Assembly: GCF_000143685.1 (NCBI RefSeq)
Contig: NC_014328.1
Span: 4,030,001 to 4,094,000, forward strand
Source: Clostridium ljungdahlii DSM 13528
GTDB lineage: Bacteria; Bacillota; Clostridia; Clostridiales; Clostridiaceae
DNA: 64,000 bases
Reading direction: 5' to 3'
A program made the position numbers and the translations under genes. Position 1 is the first letter of the stretch, and every line of letters begins with the position of its first letter. Under the pieces are notes generated by a model that did not search any database, was not told the origin of the DNA, and worked only from the letters and a program-made list of their open reading frames with translations. Positions 19,157-29,109 of this stretch are shown one piece after another.

Positions 19157-20837
19157 TTACTGATGAAACCTCCTTCATTGATATGAGGAAACTAATTTTA
19201 GTTCCATTATTTAAAGAAGTTTTTATGCTTAGCCCATGGTCTTCCCCATATAATAGTTTTAATCTTTCATTTACATTCTTCAATCCTATTCCAGGCCATT
19301 TAGTTAAAATTTCATTTAATCTTTCATTGCTCATACCTACCCCAGTATCTTCTACTGAAAATAATATGTCTTTATCCTTAAAAGATGCCTTAAGATATAC
19401 ACTGCCACCTTCAGGTTTGGGCAGTATTCCATGTTTTATAGCATTTTCTACAATAGGCTGTAATATGAATGCAGGAACCTTCGCTGTCATCATTTTATCT
19501 GGTATATCAATAATTAACTTCAGCCTATTTCCAAATCTAGCTTCTTCAATAGAAATGTATGATTTAGTAAATTCTAATTCATCTTTTAAATAGGCAAAAT
19601 CCTCTTCTCTCTTTAAAGTTTGTCTAAAATAATTTGATAAATCTATAATAAGTTCCCTAGCTTTAGAAGGGTTTGTCCTACAAAATGATGATATGGTGTT
19701 TAAAGCATTAAACAAAAAATGAGGTTGTATCTGCGATCTTAGTGCTTTAAATTCTGCTATGGATGCTTCTTCTGCCAATTTATTTAGTTTATATAATTCT
19801 ATCTGGTTAGAGAGTAAATCGCTTAGTTCTTGTACAAATTGTATAAAATAATTGTTAATATTTTTTTTTGACTTCAATCCAAGCCCCAGCACTCCTTGAA
19901 AACCAGAGTTTGGTATATTAAATGGTGCACATACAAAAAACATCTGTCCTTCATTTATGATTTTATAAACAGGAAACTTATCACACTTATATATACTTTC
20001 TCTTAATTTTATCTTATTTATGTTTTTAACAGAACAAGTCAAAATATCACTTTTATCCCCTATAAGTATTCCATCAATATTTGCTACTTCATATATTATT
20101 TTTGATATATTTTTAGCTGTTTCCTCTCCAAGTCCTTTTCTCATATATTTTACAGTTCTCTTTGCAATGTTTAAAGCCTTTTGGGCTTCTATAGCCCCAA
20201 CTTTATTATATTCTTCCTTAACACTTTTTATTATACTTATAAAAATAACAGTACCTAATGAATTTATAAGTATCATTGGGACAGCTATAATTTTTACTAA
20301 TATAAGTGCACTTATAAGAGGTCTTGCAAATATTAAAATTATTATCATTTGAAAACACTCCGCAACTATGGCAGCAAAAAATGCGTGCTTTACATTAAGG
20401 CTTTCATCCTTGGAATATTTTCTTGCAATACCCCCTATAAGCCCCTCTACTATAGTTGCAATAGTACAGGCAACAGCCGTAAACCCACCTAAAGCATACC
20501 TATGGACTCCTGAAATCAATCCTACTATAACTCCAATTAAAGGTCCTCCAATATATCCAGACACTATGGCTGCAATAGGCCTTGTATTAGCTATAGCATC
20601 ATGCATTCCCAGATACCCCAAAGCCATAGTTTCTGAACTAATATTATTAGCTGGTTCTACATTTACACCCGTATAATTACTTAAAATACCTAATGTACTA
20701 AAAAATATTACAAGTAAAATTTTATCTACAGTTCCCAGCTCATCTTTAATTAATTGTTTTAAAACACTAGAATGATTGTACATATATGCAGATAATGCAA
20801 TTAAGGCCATGTTCTGAAGCAATTTAAGATAAATCAA
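19149..20837 (-). CDS. LytS-type sensor histidine kinase (BtsS-like)
   Basis: A 562-residue membrane kinase. Residues ~1-205 hold about six hydrophobic helices of the 5TM-5TMR LYT sensor type, with the signature NTRPIAAIVSGYIGGPLIG. A GAF-like segment follows (~225-340). The His-kinase core has H373 in QPHFLFNALN, and the ATPase domain has VENAIKHGI and GIGLKNVNERL. It starts with TTG at 20837 after GAGGAG. BtsS of E. coli has the same layout and senses extracellular pyruvate. By analogy and context this kinase may do so here, though the ligand is not shown by sequence. Confidence 0.92.
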   Translation of the reverse strand: MIYLKLLQNMALIALSAYMYNHSSVLKQLIKDELGTVDKILLVIFFSTLGILSNYTGVNVEPANNISSETMALGYLGMHDAIANTRPIAAIVSGYIGGPLIGVIVGLISGVHRYALGGFTAVACTIATIVEGLIGGIARKYSKDESLNVKHAFFAAIVAECFQMIIILIFARPLISALILVKIIAVPMILINSLGTVIFISIIKSVKEEYNKVGAIEAQKALNIAKRTVKYMRKGLGEETAKNISKIIYEVANIDGILIGDKSDILTCSVKNINKIKLRESIYKCDKFPVYKIINEGQMFFVCAPFNIPNSGFQGVLGLGLKSKKNINNYFIQFVQELSDLLSNQIELYKLNKLAEEASIAEFKALRSQIQPHFLFNALNTISSFCRTNPSKARELIIDLSNYFRQTLKREEDFAYLKDELEFTKSYISIEEARFGNRLKLIIDIPDKMMTAKVPAFILQPIVENAIKHGILPKPEGGSVYLKASFKDKDILFSVEDTGVGMSNERLNEILTKWPGIGLKNVNERLKLLYGEDHGLSIKTSLNNGTKISFLISMKEVSSVNG

Positions 20838-20897
20838 AGTATATCACTCCTCGTATAATTATCTATGAGAACTAGCAGAAACCAACTATTTGAACTT

Positions 20898-21080
20898 TTA
20901 TCCGATGACTACCTGCTCTAATACTCCCACGCACACAGCAAAAGCGACTATCACCAAATCAAAGATTTGGGATATCTGCTTTTCTCTAAGTGTGAGTAAA
21001 GAGCAGCTACGTCCCTGGATAACGATTTCTAAGCATCAGATGGAGTCAAAACTCCATCTGATGTCAAGAACTCTGTTTAT
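20898..21080 (-). repeat. Repeat family A, copy A1 (183 bp)
   Basis: A full-length copy read on the minus strand: starts ATAAACAGAGTTCTTG, first hairpin CAGATGGAG/CTCCATCTG, the block TCGTTATCCAGGGACGTAGC, an internal hairpin, and the end GTAGTCATCGGATAA. It sits between the kinase gene and cstA1 and displaces the shared regulatory region. It contains about 55 bp in the middle that copy A2 lacks. Confidence 0.75.
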
Positions 21081-21162
21081 GCCTAAAAAATATAATAGCA
21101 CCCCTTATATTATAATAACAAAATTTAGTTGCTTTGTTAACTTTATTATATAAATACCCCTT

Positions 21163-21192
21163 ACCGATTACCGTCTATTTTCGACTATTTAT
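21163..21192 (+). promoter_or_regulatory. Possible LytTR operator before cstA1
   Basis: ACCGATTAC is followed 21 bp later by ACTATTTAT, the direct-repeat spacing of LytTR sites. The second half is degenerate. The position relative to the conserved GTATGAAAA block is the same as for the clearer site before cstA2. Confidence 0.4.
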
Positions 21193-21331
21193 CATCCTTT
21201 TTTACCATTTTAGAGTGCATTAGTATGAAAACGAATAAATTCGGACTATTATGAATATGTAATAACGTTACCATTGCTATTTATTAATCAATTATTTTAA
21301 TTTATCAAAAATTTTACAAGGAGGTACTTAT

Positions 21332-23125
21332 ATGAACTCTATAGTACTAGTAATTATAGGAGCTTTAGTTTTAGTTATAGGCTACAGACTTTATGGATCA
21401 TTTTTAGCTGCAAAGGTCTTAGTTCTAGACGAAACAAGAGAAGTTCCCGCTAAAAAATTTGAGGATGGACATGACTATTTGCCTACAAACAAATGGATGC
21501 TTTTAGGTCAGCACTTTGCAGCCATTGCCGGTGCTGGACCACTTATAGGACCAGTTTTAGCAGCACAATTTGGATATCTTCCAGGTACACTTTGGATTTT
21601 AATAGGTGGTGTACTAGCTGGAGGTGTTCACGATATGGTTATATTGTTTGCTTCAGTTAGACAAGATGGTCAATCAATAGCCGAAATTGCAAGAAAAAAT
21701 TTAGGCGAAAGAATGGGTTATATTACATCAATTTCTGTCATTTTTATACTAATAATTACTATGGCGGGCCTTGGGCTTCCAATAGTAAACTCTCTTGCCA
21801 GTAGTCCATGGGGAACTTTTACCGTAGGTTTTACTATTCCGGTCTCAATATTCATAGGTATTTATCTTAAATTTATAAGACCAGGTAAAATAGGTGAAGG
21901 TACTATAATTGGTATGGCACTTATATTATTAGGAGTTATTTTAGGACCAACTATCCAAAGTTCAGCACTTGCTCCATATTTAACTTTTAATGTAAAGCAA
22001 ATGTCACTTATACTTGCTATATATGGTTTCTGTGCAGCTGTTCTTCCTGTATGGCTCTTACTTATTCCAAGAGGTTACCTAAGCACTTACATGAAAATTG
22101 GAGTTATGGTGGCACTTGTAGTAGGTATTGTACTTGTAAGACCAGAACTTCAAATGCCTGCTCTTACTAAATTTGTAAATGGTGGAGGACCTATAGTTCC
22201 AGGTAAAGTATTTCCATTTATATTTATAACTATAGCCTGTGGTGCTCTATCTGGTTTCCATTCATTGATAAGTACTGGTACAACCCCTAAGCTTATTGCC
22301 AATGAAAAGGACATTTTAGCTGTTGGTTATGGATCAATGATTATAGAATCTTTCATAGCTTTAATGGCATTAATTGCTGCAACTTGCCTTCCAACTGCTG
22401 ATTACTTTGCTATAAATTCAACACCAGCTTTATTTGCAAAACTAGGTATGGTTCCAAAAGAACTCCCTATGCTGCAGCAGTTAGTAGGAGAAAACTTAGT
22501 AGGAAGAACTGGCGGTTCAGTATCATTAGCTGTTGGTATGTCTTATGTATTCTATAAAATTCCTGGACTTAAGGGATTGATGTCTTACTGGTATCATTTC
22601 TGCATAATGTTTGAAGCATTATTTATACTTACTACTATAGACTCAGGTACTAGAATAGGAAGATATTTATTTCAGGATTTATTCGGGAAATTCTGTAAGC
22701 CTCTTGCCAAACAAGACTCCTGGTTTAACATAATATTCTTCAGTTTGCTTATGTCTTTCTGTTGGGGATACTTACTGTGTACAGGTAATATATCTACAAT
22801 ATGGCCTCTATTTGGTGTGGCAAATCAAAGTTTGTCAGCTATAGCCTTTGCAATAGGTACTTCAGTACTTATAAGAATGGGCAAGAGAAAGTATATACCT
22901 ATTACAATAATCCCTATGGCATTTATAAGTGTAGCTACTTTAACTGCATCAGTTGAAAATATAACAGGAAACTATATTCCAAATCATAAAACTGCACTTA
23001 CAGTTTTATCTATAATTCTCATAGCTATAGTAATAATTATACTTTATGAAAGCATAAGACACTGGATTAAAGATTTAAAATCCGGAGATTATGATAATCC
23101 TCAAGAAGAAAAAATAGTTGGATAA
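21332..23125 (+). CDS. CstA/BtsT-family transporter, first copy
   Basis: A 597-residue membrane protein of the carbon-starvation (CstA) family, whose studied E. coli members (BtsT, CstA) import pyruvate with protons and also affect peptide use. It begins with a first membrane helix and has the core motifs GHHFAAIAGAGPLIGPVLA-type (here GQHFAAIAGAG) and GALSGFHSLISTGTTPK. About 15 hydrophobic segments are visible. It is shorter than the ~700-residue enterobacterial proteins, as is normal in Firmicutes. A strong AAGGAGG precedes the ATG, and a terminator follows. It faces away from the LytS/LytTR genes, its presumed regulators. Near-identical to the next gene. Confidence 0.9.
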   Translation: MNSIVLVIIGALVLVIGYRLYGSFLAAKVLVLDETREVPAKKFEDGHDYLPTNKWMLLGQHFAAIAGAGPLIGPVLAAQFGYLPGTLWILIGGVLAGGVHDMVILFASVRQDGQSIAEIARKNLGERMGYITSISVIFILIITMAGLGLPIVNSLASSPWGTFTVGFTIPVSIFIGIYLKFIRPGKIGEGTIIGMALILLGVILGPTIQSSALAPYLTFNVKQMSLILAIYGFCAAVLPVWLLLIPRGYLSTYMKIGVMVALVVGIVLVRPELQMPALTKFVNGGGPIVPGKVFPFIFITIACGALSGFHSLISTGTTPKLIANEKDILAVGYGSMIIESFIALMALIAATCLPTADYFAINSTPALFAKLGMVPKELPMLQQLVGENLVGRTGGSVSLAVGMSYVFYKIPGLKGLMSYWYHFCIMFEALFILTTIDSGTRIGRYLFQDLFGKFCKPLAKQDSWFNIIFFSLLMSFCWGYLLCTGNISTIWPLFGVANQSLSAIAFAIGTSVLIRMGKRKYIPITIIPMAFISVATLTASVENITGNYIPNHKTALTVLSIILIAIVIIILYESIRHWIKDLKSGDYDNPQEEKIVG

Positions 23126-23146
23126 AGTTTATCCTTAAAAGTTTTA

Positions 23147-23190
23147 TTCACAGTGTGTATGAAAATATATTCACACTGTGAATTTTTTTA
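23147..23190 (+). terminator. Terminator of cstA1
   Basis: TTCACAGTGTG pairs with CACACTGTGAA, followed by TTTTTTT. Confidence 0.92.
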
Positions 23191-23241
23191 TAAATTTTTC
23201 ACACTGTAAAATTCAATTATGCTATTCAACTTATTGTAAAT

Positions 23242-23271
23242 ACCATTCACATGTTATTTTTGTCCATTCGC
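23242..23271 (+). promoter_or_regulatory. Probable LytTR operator before cstA2
   Basis: ACCATTCAC and TCCATTCGC, 7 of 9 matches, start exactly 21 bp apart, as expected for two LytTR monomers on one DNA face. They lie ~40 bp before the GTATGAAAA promoter block shared with cstA1. Confidence 0.5.
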
Positions 23272-23410
23272 ATCCGTTTTTTTGCACTTTGGAATATTTG
23301 GGTATGAAAATCAATAAATTCAGACTATTATAAATATGTAATAAAATTCATATAATTAATTATTAATGAATCATTCATAATTATTAATAAATTAAAAAGG
23401 AGGTTTTTAT

Positions 23411-25201
23411 ATGAATTCTATAGTACTAGTAATTATAGGGGCTCTTGTATTAGTCGCGGGCTACAGAATATACGGATCATTTGTAGCGGCAAAAGTTCTA
23501 GCATTAGATGAAACAAGAGAGGTTCCGTCTAAAAAGTTCGAAGATGGACATGATTATGTACCAACTAACAAATGGATACTTCTTGGCCATCATTTTGCTG
23601 CAATTGCAGGTGCTGGGCCACTCATAGGACCAGTTTTGGCAGCACAATTCGGATATCTTCCAGGTACACTTTGGATTTTAATAGGTGGTGTACTAGGCGG
23701 TGCCGTTCACGACATGGTTATCTTATTTGCTTCAGTTAGACAAGACGGACAATCTATTGCCGAAATTGCCAGGAAAAATCTTGGTGAACGAATGGGTTAC
23801 ATTACATCAATTTCAGTTATATTCATACTCATAATAACAATGGCAGGTCTTGGACTTCCTATAGTAAACTCTCTTAACAACAGTCCATGGGGAACGTTTA
23901 CAGTTGGCTTTACTATCCCAGTGGCACTTTTTATAGGTATTTATCTTAAATTCTTAAGACCAGGTAAAATAGCTGAAGGTACAATTATTGGTATGGTACT
24001 TATATTACTTGGAGTTATTTTAGGACCAACTGTTCAGCATTCAGCCTTAGCACCATATCTTACTTTCAATGTAAAACAAATGTCACTTATACTTGCAGCT
24101 TATGGTTTTTGTGCAGCTGTACTTCCTGTATGGCTTTTATTACTGCCAAGAGATTATTTAAGTACTTATATGAAACTTGGAGTTATGCTTGTCCTTGCAA
24201 TAGGTATTATATTTGTAAGACCAGAACTTCAGATGCCTGCTATCACTAAATTTGTAAATGGCGGAGGTCCTATAGTTTCAGGTAAAGTATTCCCATTTGT
24301 ATTTATAACCATTGCCTGTGGTGCTCTATCAGGTTTCCATTCATTAATAGGTTCTGGTACTACACCTAAACTTATTTCAAATGAAAGGGATATACTTCCT
24401 ATAGGTTTCGGTTCTATGCTTCTAGAATCCTTTATAGCTTTAATGGCATTAATTGCTGCAACTTGTCTTCCAACAGCTGATTACTTTGCTATAAATTCAG
24501 CACCAGCTGTATTTGCAAAACTAGGTATGATTCCAAAAGAACTTCCTATGCTGCAGCAGCTAGTAGGAGAAAACTTGGCAGGAAGAACTGGTGGATCTGT
24601 ATCTCTCGCAGTTGGTATGTCCTACGTATTCTATCAGATTCCTGGACTTAAAGGATTGATGTCTTACTGGTATCATTTTTGTATAATGTTTGAAGCATTA
24701 TTTATACTTACAACTATAGACTCAGGTACTAGAATAGGTAGATACTTACTTCAAGATTTAATCGGTAAGTTCTGCAAGCCTCTTGCAAAAAAAGATTCTT
24801 GGTTTAACATAATATTCTTTAGTTTGCTTATGTCTGTATGTTGGGGTTATCTATTGTATACAGGTAATATATCCACTATCTGGCCTCTATTTGGTGTAGC
24901 AAACCAAAGCTTAGCAGCTATAGCCTTTGCAATAGGTACTTCAGTACTTATAAGAATGGGCAAAAAGAAATACATGCCAATTACAGTAATACCAATGGCA
25001 TTTATAAGTGTGGCAACCTTAACAGCTTCAATTGAAAATATGACTGGCAACTACATTCCACATGGTAACACTACACTTACAGTATTATCTCTAATCGTTA
25101 TGGCCATATTGATAGTCATACTTTACGAAAGTATCAGACACTGGGTTATAGATTTAAAATCAGGAAAGTACAACAATACACCTGAAAATAGCGCAGTTTA
25201 A
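23411..25201 (+). CDS. CstA/BtsT-family transporter, second copy
   Basis: A 596-residue paralogue of the gene just upstream, aligned end to end without gaps of note. Differences are mostly conservative (for example Q/H before the HFAAIAGAG motif, and S/A changes in helices). Same core motif GALSGFHSLIGSGTTPK. It has its own promoter region and terminator, so the pair are separate transcription units with matching upstream elements. This suggests tandem duplication and joint control rather than an operon. Substrate pyruvate is inferred from the family and the LytS/LytTR neighbours. Confidence 0.9.
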   Translation: MNSIVLVIIGALVLVAGYRIYGSFVAAKVLALDETREVPSKKFEDGHDYVPTNKWILLGHHFAAIAGAGPLIGPVLAAQFGYLPGTLWILIGGVLGGAVHDMVILFASVRQDGQSIAEIARKNLGERMGYITSISVIFILIITMAGLGLPIVNSLNNSPWGTFTVGFTIPVALFIGIYLKFLRPGKIAEGTIIGMVLILLGVILGPTVQHSALAPYLTFNVKQMSLILAAYGFCAAVLPVWLLLLPRDYLSTYMKLGVMLVLAIGIIFVRPELQMPAITKFVNGGGPIVSGKVFPFVFITIACGALSGFHSLIGSGTTPKLISNERDILPIGFGSMLLESFIALMALIAATCLPTADYFAINSAPAVFAKLGMIPKELPMLQQLVGENLAGRTGGSVSLAVGMSYVFYQIPGLKGLMSYWYHFCIMFEALFILTTIDSGTRIGRYLLQDLIGKFCKPLAKKDSWFNIIFFSLLMSVCWGYLLYTGNISTIWPLFGVANQSLAAIAFAIGTSVLIRMGKKKYMPITVIPMAFISVATLTASIENMTGNYIPHGNTTLTVLSLIVMAILIVILYESIRHWVIDLKSGKYNNTPENSAV

Positions 25202-25208
25202 TAAAATG

Positions 25209-25256
25209 CTCTACATAGTTATCCACAATGTGAATAACTATGTAGAGTTTATTTTT
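25209..25256 (+). terminator. Terminator of cstA2
   Basis: CTCTACATAGTTAT pairs perfectly with ATAACTATGTAGAG, then TTTATTTTT. It abuts and overlaps repeat B3. Confidence 0.92.
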
Positions 25257-25271
25257 CGTTTAGAAACTCTA
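25243..25271. repeat. Repeat family B, minimal copy B3 (29 bp)
   Basis: Read on the minus strand: TAGAGTTTCTAAACGAAAAA then TAAACTCTA, that is, a left end plus the last bases of a right end with the interior deleted. Confidence 0.5.
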
Positions 25272-25283
25272 CAATGGATTTAA

Positions 25284-28205
25284 CTATTCAAACAAACTAA
25301 CCATATTATTAAAGATATCTTTATTTTCTTTTATTTTTTGTTCATTTCCAAGTACACATACATTATTTTTATTCATTACACTGGAAATAAGTTCTGCAAA
25401 TCCTGCTATGTCCTCAGGCTTAGTGCTTAGTATTTCTTCTCTTTCCTTTTGTAGGTCATCATAACTTATGTGTCTTATATAGTTCTCAGCAGCACGTTCT
25501 CCCTTCATAGAAGGTGACAGTGGAAAATCCAAATCTGATATAGTACCTATTATATATTTGGTCATCTGTCTGCTGTCTGCCTTAAAGTTCGCAAAGAACT
25601 TACTTGCATTATCATATACCTCAACAGTATGTTTCAAATTCGGATCTCTATAGGATGTAAAAAACATGTTTCCATTTCTCTGAAAAGATGCAAAGCTTCC
25701 GTAAGCTCCTCCTTGAACTCTTACCTGATTCCATAAATATTCATAATTAGCTATGGATCTCAATACCTGAAGACTTCCACTATAAGAGTATCCAAGATCT
25801 ATATAGTTATAAGCTTTAGCTACATATTGAACTTTAGATGACGTCATAAGTCCTTCATTTTTAGGCTTCAAATCAAAATTATACTCTACTTTACATATCT
25901 CATTATCTTTTAATTCATGAAATAAATCCTTAGAAGCACTTTTAAAATTACCATAATCTTTCTCACCACAAGTTATATTTACAGTCAAGTTATTTTTATT
26001 AAATATATTATTTGAAACTTCCTCTAATTTTTTGCTTATTTCCTCTGACTTACTATCAAAATTCTTTTCTAAATCTGATATAAATTTATAAAACTCTAAA
26101 CCACTGAGCATATCTTCATATTTACTTATAGGTGAAAAATAAGATGAAACATGATTTGCAGCTACTACATGGCCTCTTTCAAAAATAGCCATCTCTATTC
26201 TAGATTTAGTTTCCTGAATTATTTCTCTCAATCTCTTCTTTTCTTCAAATTTTGTATGATTTATTACATCATTCAATATTGAAATTAACTTTGGTAAATT
26301 ATCCACAAGAACCTTTGATCTTACTACAAACTTAGGATAAAATTTGTGGCTATTTCCATTTTCTCCAAAAGATTGAGCAGAATAACCTATTCCACCTGTA
26401 TATATATTTATTTCTTTGGCCAATTCTTCATAATAACAATTTTCAGTGCTGACTTTTCCAAGTACCGCACTTAAAAGTGATATATATGGAATAAGTTCTT
26501 CCTTTACTGTATTACTATCAAAATAAAGGTTTAAATAATAAATTCCATTGGTAAATGTCGGATAAAATAGTACTTTTACTTTATCCTCTTCCTTTTCTTC
26601 AAGTTTCAATCTCTTGGCCTTTGGATCTATATCTGATATGGACAAAAGTGGTATTTTCATCAAATCTTCCTTGCTGTCTCCACTTTCCTGTCTCTTTTTC
26701 AATTTTTGAGTATCTTGTATTATCTTTTCTAATTCACTGTCTGAAAGTTTCTTTTTAAAATTACCTAGCTTTTCCTTTAGTGCTTTTTCCTTCTTTTCTT
26801 CAAGACCCTTTTCAGGTTTGACTATTACCATAGACTTATGGTTGTTTTTTAAAATATATTTATCTATAAGTTTTTCAAAATAATTGTTGTCTAATTCAGA
26901 TTTTATCTTATCCAATACTTTCTCATAATTTAGGTGAATCCATGGTTTTTCACCATACAACCAGCTATCCATAGACTTCATTCCATATATTAGTCCCTTA
27001 GGATATCCCCTATAATCTGCTTCTCTAAGCTGAAATTCCTTTATATTCAAAGAGGCTTCTACAAGCTTTTTATCGATACCCTTATTAACCATATCCTTTA
27101 AAGTAGTTTCAACTACCTGCTTAAATTTATCTTTTTCACTTTCATTAGAATTTTTACATACTATTCCAAGCATAGGCTGAAGCATACTCGGTTCAAATAC
27201 TCCAAATACATCCTTTCCTATATTGGCATCGATTAGTGCCTTTTTTAAAGGTGAAGATGGAGTTTCTAAAAGTAAATGCTCCAGTATGTCAAAAGCTAGG
27301 TACAACTCACTGTCCACAGCTTTTCCCACCGAATAATTCATACTTAAAAATGTTTTATCTTCTTCTCTTTCACTACTTGAAATAGGATATTTAATTGTCA
27401 TCTGTCTCTCACTACTAAAAGCAGCCTGATTTAATATAGTAGAATCTACATTTTTTCTAGTAAAGTTACTTAAATACTCTTCATCTAAAAATTTCAGTTT
27501 TTCCATAATGTCCATGTTACCATACAAATATATATAACTATTTGATGGATGATAATACTTATTATGAAATTCTACAAACTGCTGTTGGGTTAGTTCCGGT
27601 ATCACATCCGGATCTCCTCCAGATTCTACTCCATATTGAGTATCTGGATAGAGAGATTCCATCATTTTTCTAAGAAGTATGGACTCTGGCGATGAAAAGG
27701 CACCTTTCATTTCATTGTATACTACACCTTTATAAGTTAAGTCTTGGTCTTTGCTGTCAAGTTCATAATGCCACCCTTCCTGCATCATGATTTCTGAATA
27801 CTTGTATATATTAGGATAAAAAACTGCATCCAAATATACGTCCATAAGATTTACAAAATCCTTGTCATTAACACTCGCTACAGGATACATTGTTTTATCT
27901 GGAAATGTCATCGCATTTAAAAAAGTATTGAGAGAACCCTTTACTAGTTCTACAAAAGGTTCTTTTACAGGAAATTTTCTTGAACCACACAATACAGAAT
28001 GTTCAAGTATATGTGGAACACCTCTGCTGTCATCCGGTGGCGTCCTAAAGCTTATTGAGAATACTTTATTGTCATCTTCATTTTTTAGGAAAAATAATCT
28101 AGCACCACTTTTTTCATGTTCAAAAAGCATTCCCTCAGAATTTATCTCATCTAATCTTTCCTTCTCTAGTAATTTAAAGCCATTGTATGTTTTTCCTAAA
28201 TCCAT
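25284..28205 (-). CDS. M16C zinc metallopeptidase (presequence-protease-like)
   Basis: A 973-residue insulinase-family peptidase of the PreP/Cym1 type. The inverted zinc motif is H65-I-L-E68-H69, with the following Glu in VYNEMKGAF. The full four-domain length is present, including the C-terminal RVQGGAYGSFASF segment that binds substrate ends. No signal peptide, so cytosolic; family members degrade short unstructured peptides. It faces the cstA genes tail to tail and precedes no obvious partner. Its start lies 22 bp after the patatin stop, so it is probably co-transcribed. Confidence 0.9.
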   Translation of the reverse strand: MDLGKTYNGFKLLEKERLDEINSEGMLFEHEKSGARLFFLKNEDDNKVFSISFRTPPDDSRGVPHILEHSVLCGSRKFPVKEPFVELVKGSLNTFLNAMTFPDKTMYPVASVNDKDFVNLMDVYLDAVFYPNIYKYSEIMMQEGWHYELDSKDQDLTYKGVVYNEMKGAFSSPESILLRKMMESLYPDTQYGVESGGDPDVIPELTQQQFVEFHNKYYHPSNSYIYLYGNMDIMEKLKFLDEEYLSNFTRKNVDSTILNQAAFSSERQMTIKYPISSSEREEDKTFLSMNYSVGKAVDSELYLAFDILEHLLLETPSSPLKKALIDANIGKDVFGVFEPSMLQPMLGIVCKNSNESEKDKFKQVVETTLKDMVNKGIDKKLVEASLNIKEFQLREADYRGYPKGLIYGMKSMDSWLYGEKPWIHLNYEKVLDKIKSELDNNYFEKLIDKYILKNNHKSMVIVKPEKGLEEKKEKALKEKLGNFKKKLSDSELEKIIQDTQKLKKRQESGDSKEDLMKIPLLSISDIDPKAKRLKLEEKEEDKVKVLFYPTFTNGIYYLNLYFDSNTVKEELIPYISLLSAVLGKVSTENCYYEELAKEINIYTGGIGYSAQSFGENGNSHKFYPKFVVRSKVLVDNLPKLISILNDVINHTKFEEKKRLREIIQETKSRIEMAIFERGHVVAANHVSSYFSPISKYEDMLSGLEFYKFISDLEKNFDSKSEEISKKLEEVSNNIFNKNNLTVNITCGEKDYGNFKSASKDLFHELKDNEICKVEYNFDLKPKNEGLMTSSKVQYVAKAYNYIDLGYSYSGSLQVLRSIANYEYLWNQVRVQGGAYGSFASFQRNGNMFFTSYRDPNLKHTVEVYDNASKFFANFKADSRQMTKYIIGTISDLDFPLSPSMKGERAAENYIRHISYDDLQKEREEILSTKPEDIAGFAELISSVMNKNNVCVLGNEQKIKENKDIFNNMVSLFE

Positions 28206-28227
28206 ATCAATTCTCCCTTCCTATTAT

Positions 28228-29082
28228 TTACCCCACAATCCATTTCTCTAATTTATCATAACACTGTGAAGCTTCTTTATACCCTTGATTATATAGTTCA
28301 GTGAGTTTATTTTTATCTTTTTCTATTCTCCTAACTTTAAGCTGCTCTTTAGGCCTTATCACAAATACCTTTCCTTCTCTTTCAAGTTGTTCTATATAGC
28401 TTAAAGTATTGTTGTATTTTTTATGTCTGTCTACCATTGCATTCACTAACCCTTTATAATTATAGTATATTTTGTTCGCTAAAAATTTCATCCTAAAAGG
28501 CTTTTTTACATAATCTTTATTTCTAGTTAAGATAATTACATTTTTATTATTCCCATCTTTTATAGATTTTTTTATAGGTATGGGATCTGAGATTCCTCCA
28601 TCTAATAAATTCATCCCCCTAAATTTTACTATAGAAGCCATAAAGGGTAAGCTGCTAGAAGCTCTTATCACATTAAATATTTCTTCATCTAAACATTGAT
28701 TTTTATCAAAATATACAGGTTCACCTTTATCGCAGTCTGTAGTTGTTATTATAAATTTTTCATTTGCATTATAGAAAGATTTTTTATCAAATATCTCTAG
28801 TTTATTTGGTATTTCATCAAATATAAAATCTACTCCAAAAAGTCCCTTTTTAAATATCAAATTTCTGCAGCTCAAATATCTGGAATCATTCACATAGTTT
28901 ATGTTTATCTTTTTGTTTCTTCCCTTTTGTCTTGAAATGTATGAACATGCATTACAAGCTCCCATGGATACTCCTATAACATAAGGGAAATACAAATTTT
29001 TCTCCATAAAAAAGTCTAATACTCCAGCAGTGTATAATCCTCTCATACCTCCGCCTTCTAAAACTAATCCTATACCTTCCAT
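28228..29082 (-). CDS. Patatin-like phospholipase (YjjU-type)
   Basis: A 284-residue lipid acyl hydrolase. The oxyanion motif is EGGGMRGLYTAG at residues 9-20, the nucleophile is S39 in G-V-S-M-G, and the catalytic aspartate is D161 in DGG. The C-terminal DUF6363-like tail (~220-284) is typical of bacterial YjjU relatives. No signal peptide. It lies between proC and the M16C peptidase in what looks like a three-gene run (gaps 27 and 22 bp). Substrate unknown. Confidence 0.87.
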   Translation of the reverse strand: MEGIGLVLEGGGMRGLYTAGVLDFFMEKNLYFPYVIGVSMGACNACSYISRQKGRNKKININYVNDSRYLSCRNLIFKKGLFGVDFIFDEIPNKLEIFDKKSFYNANEKFIITTTDCDKGEPVYFDKNQCLDEEIFNVIRASSSLPFMASIVKFRGMNLLDGGISDPIPIKKSIKDGNNKNVIILTRNKDYVKKPFRMKFLANKIYYNYKGLVNAMVDRHKKYNNTLSYIEQLEREGKVFVIRPKEQLKVRRIEKDKNKLTELYNQGYKEASQCYDKLEKWIVG

Positions 29083-29109
29083 ATGTTCTGCACCTTTCTT
29101 ACTATAAGA

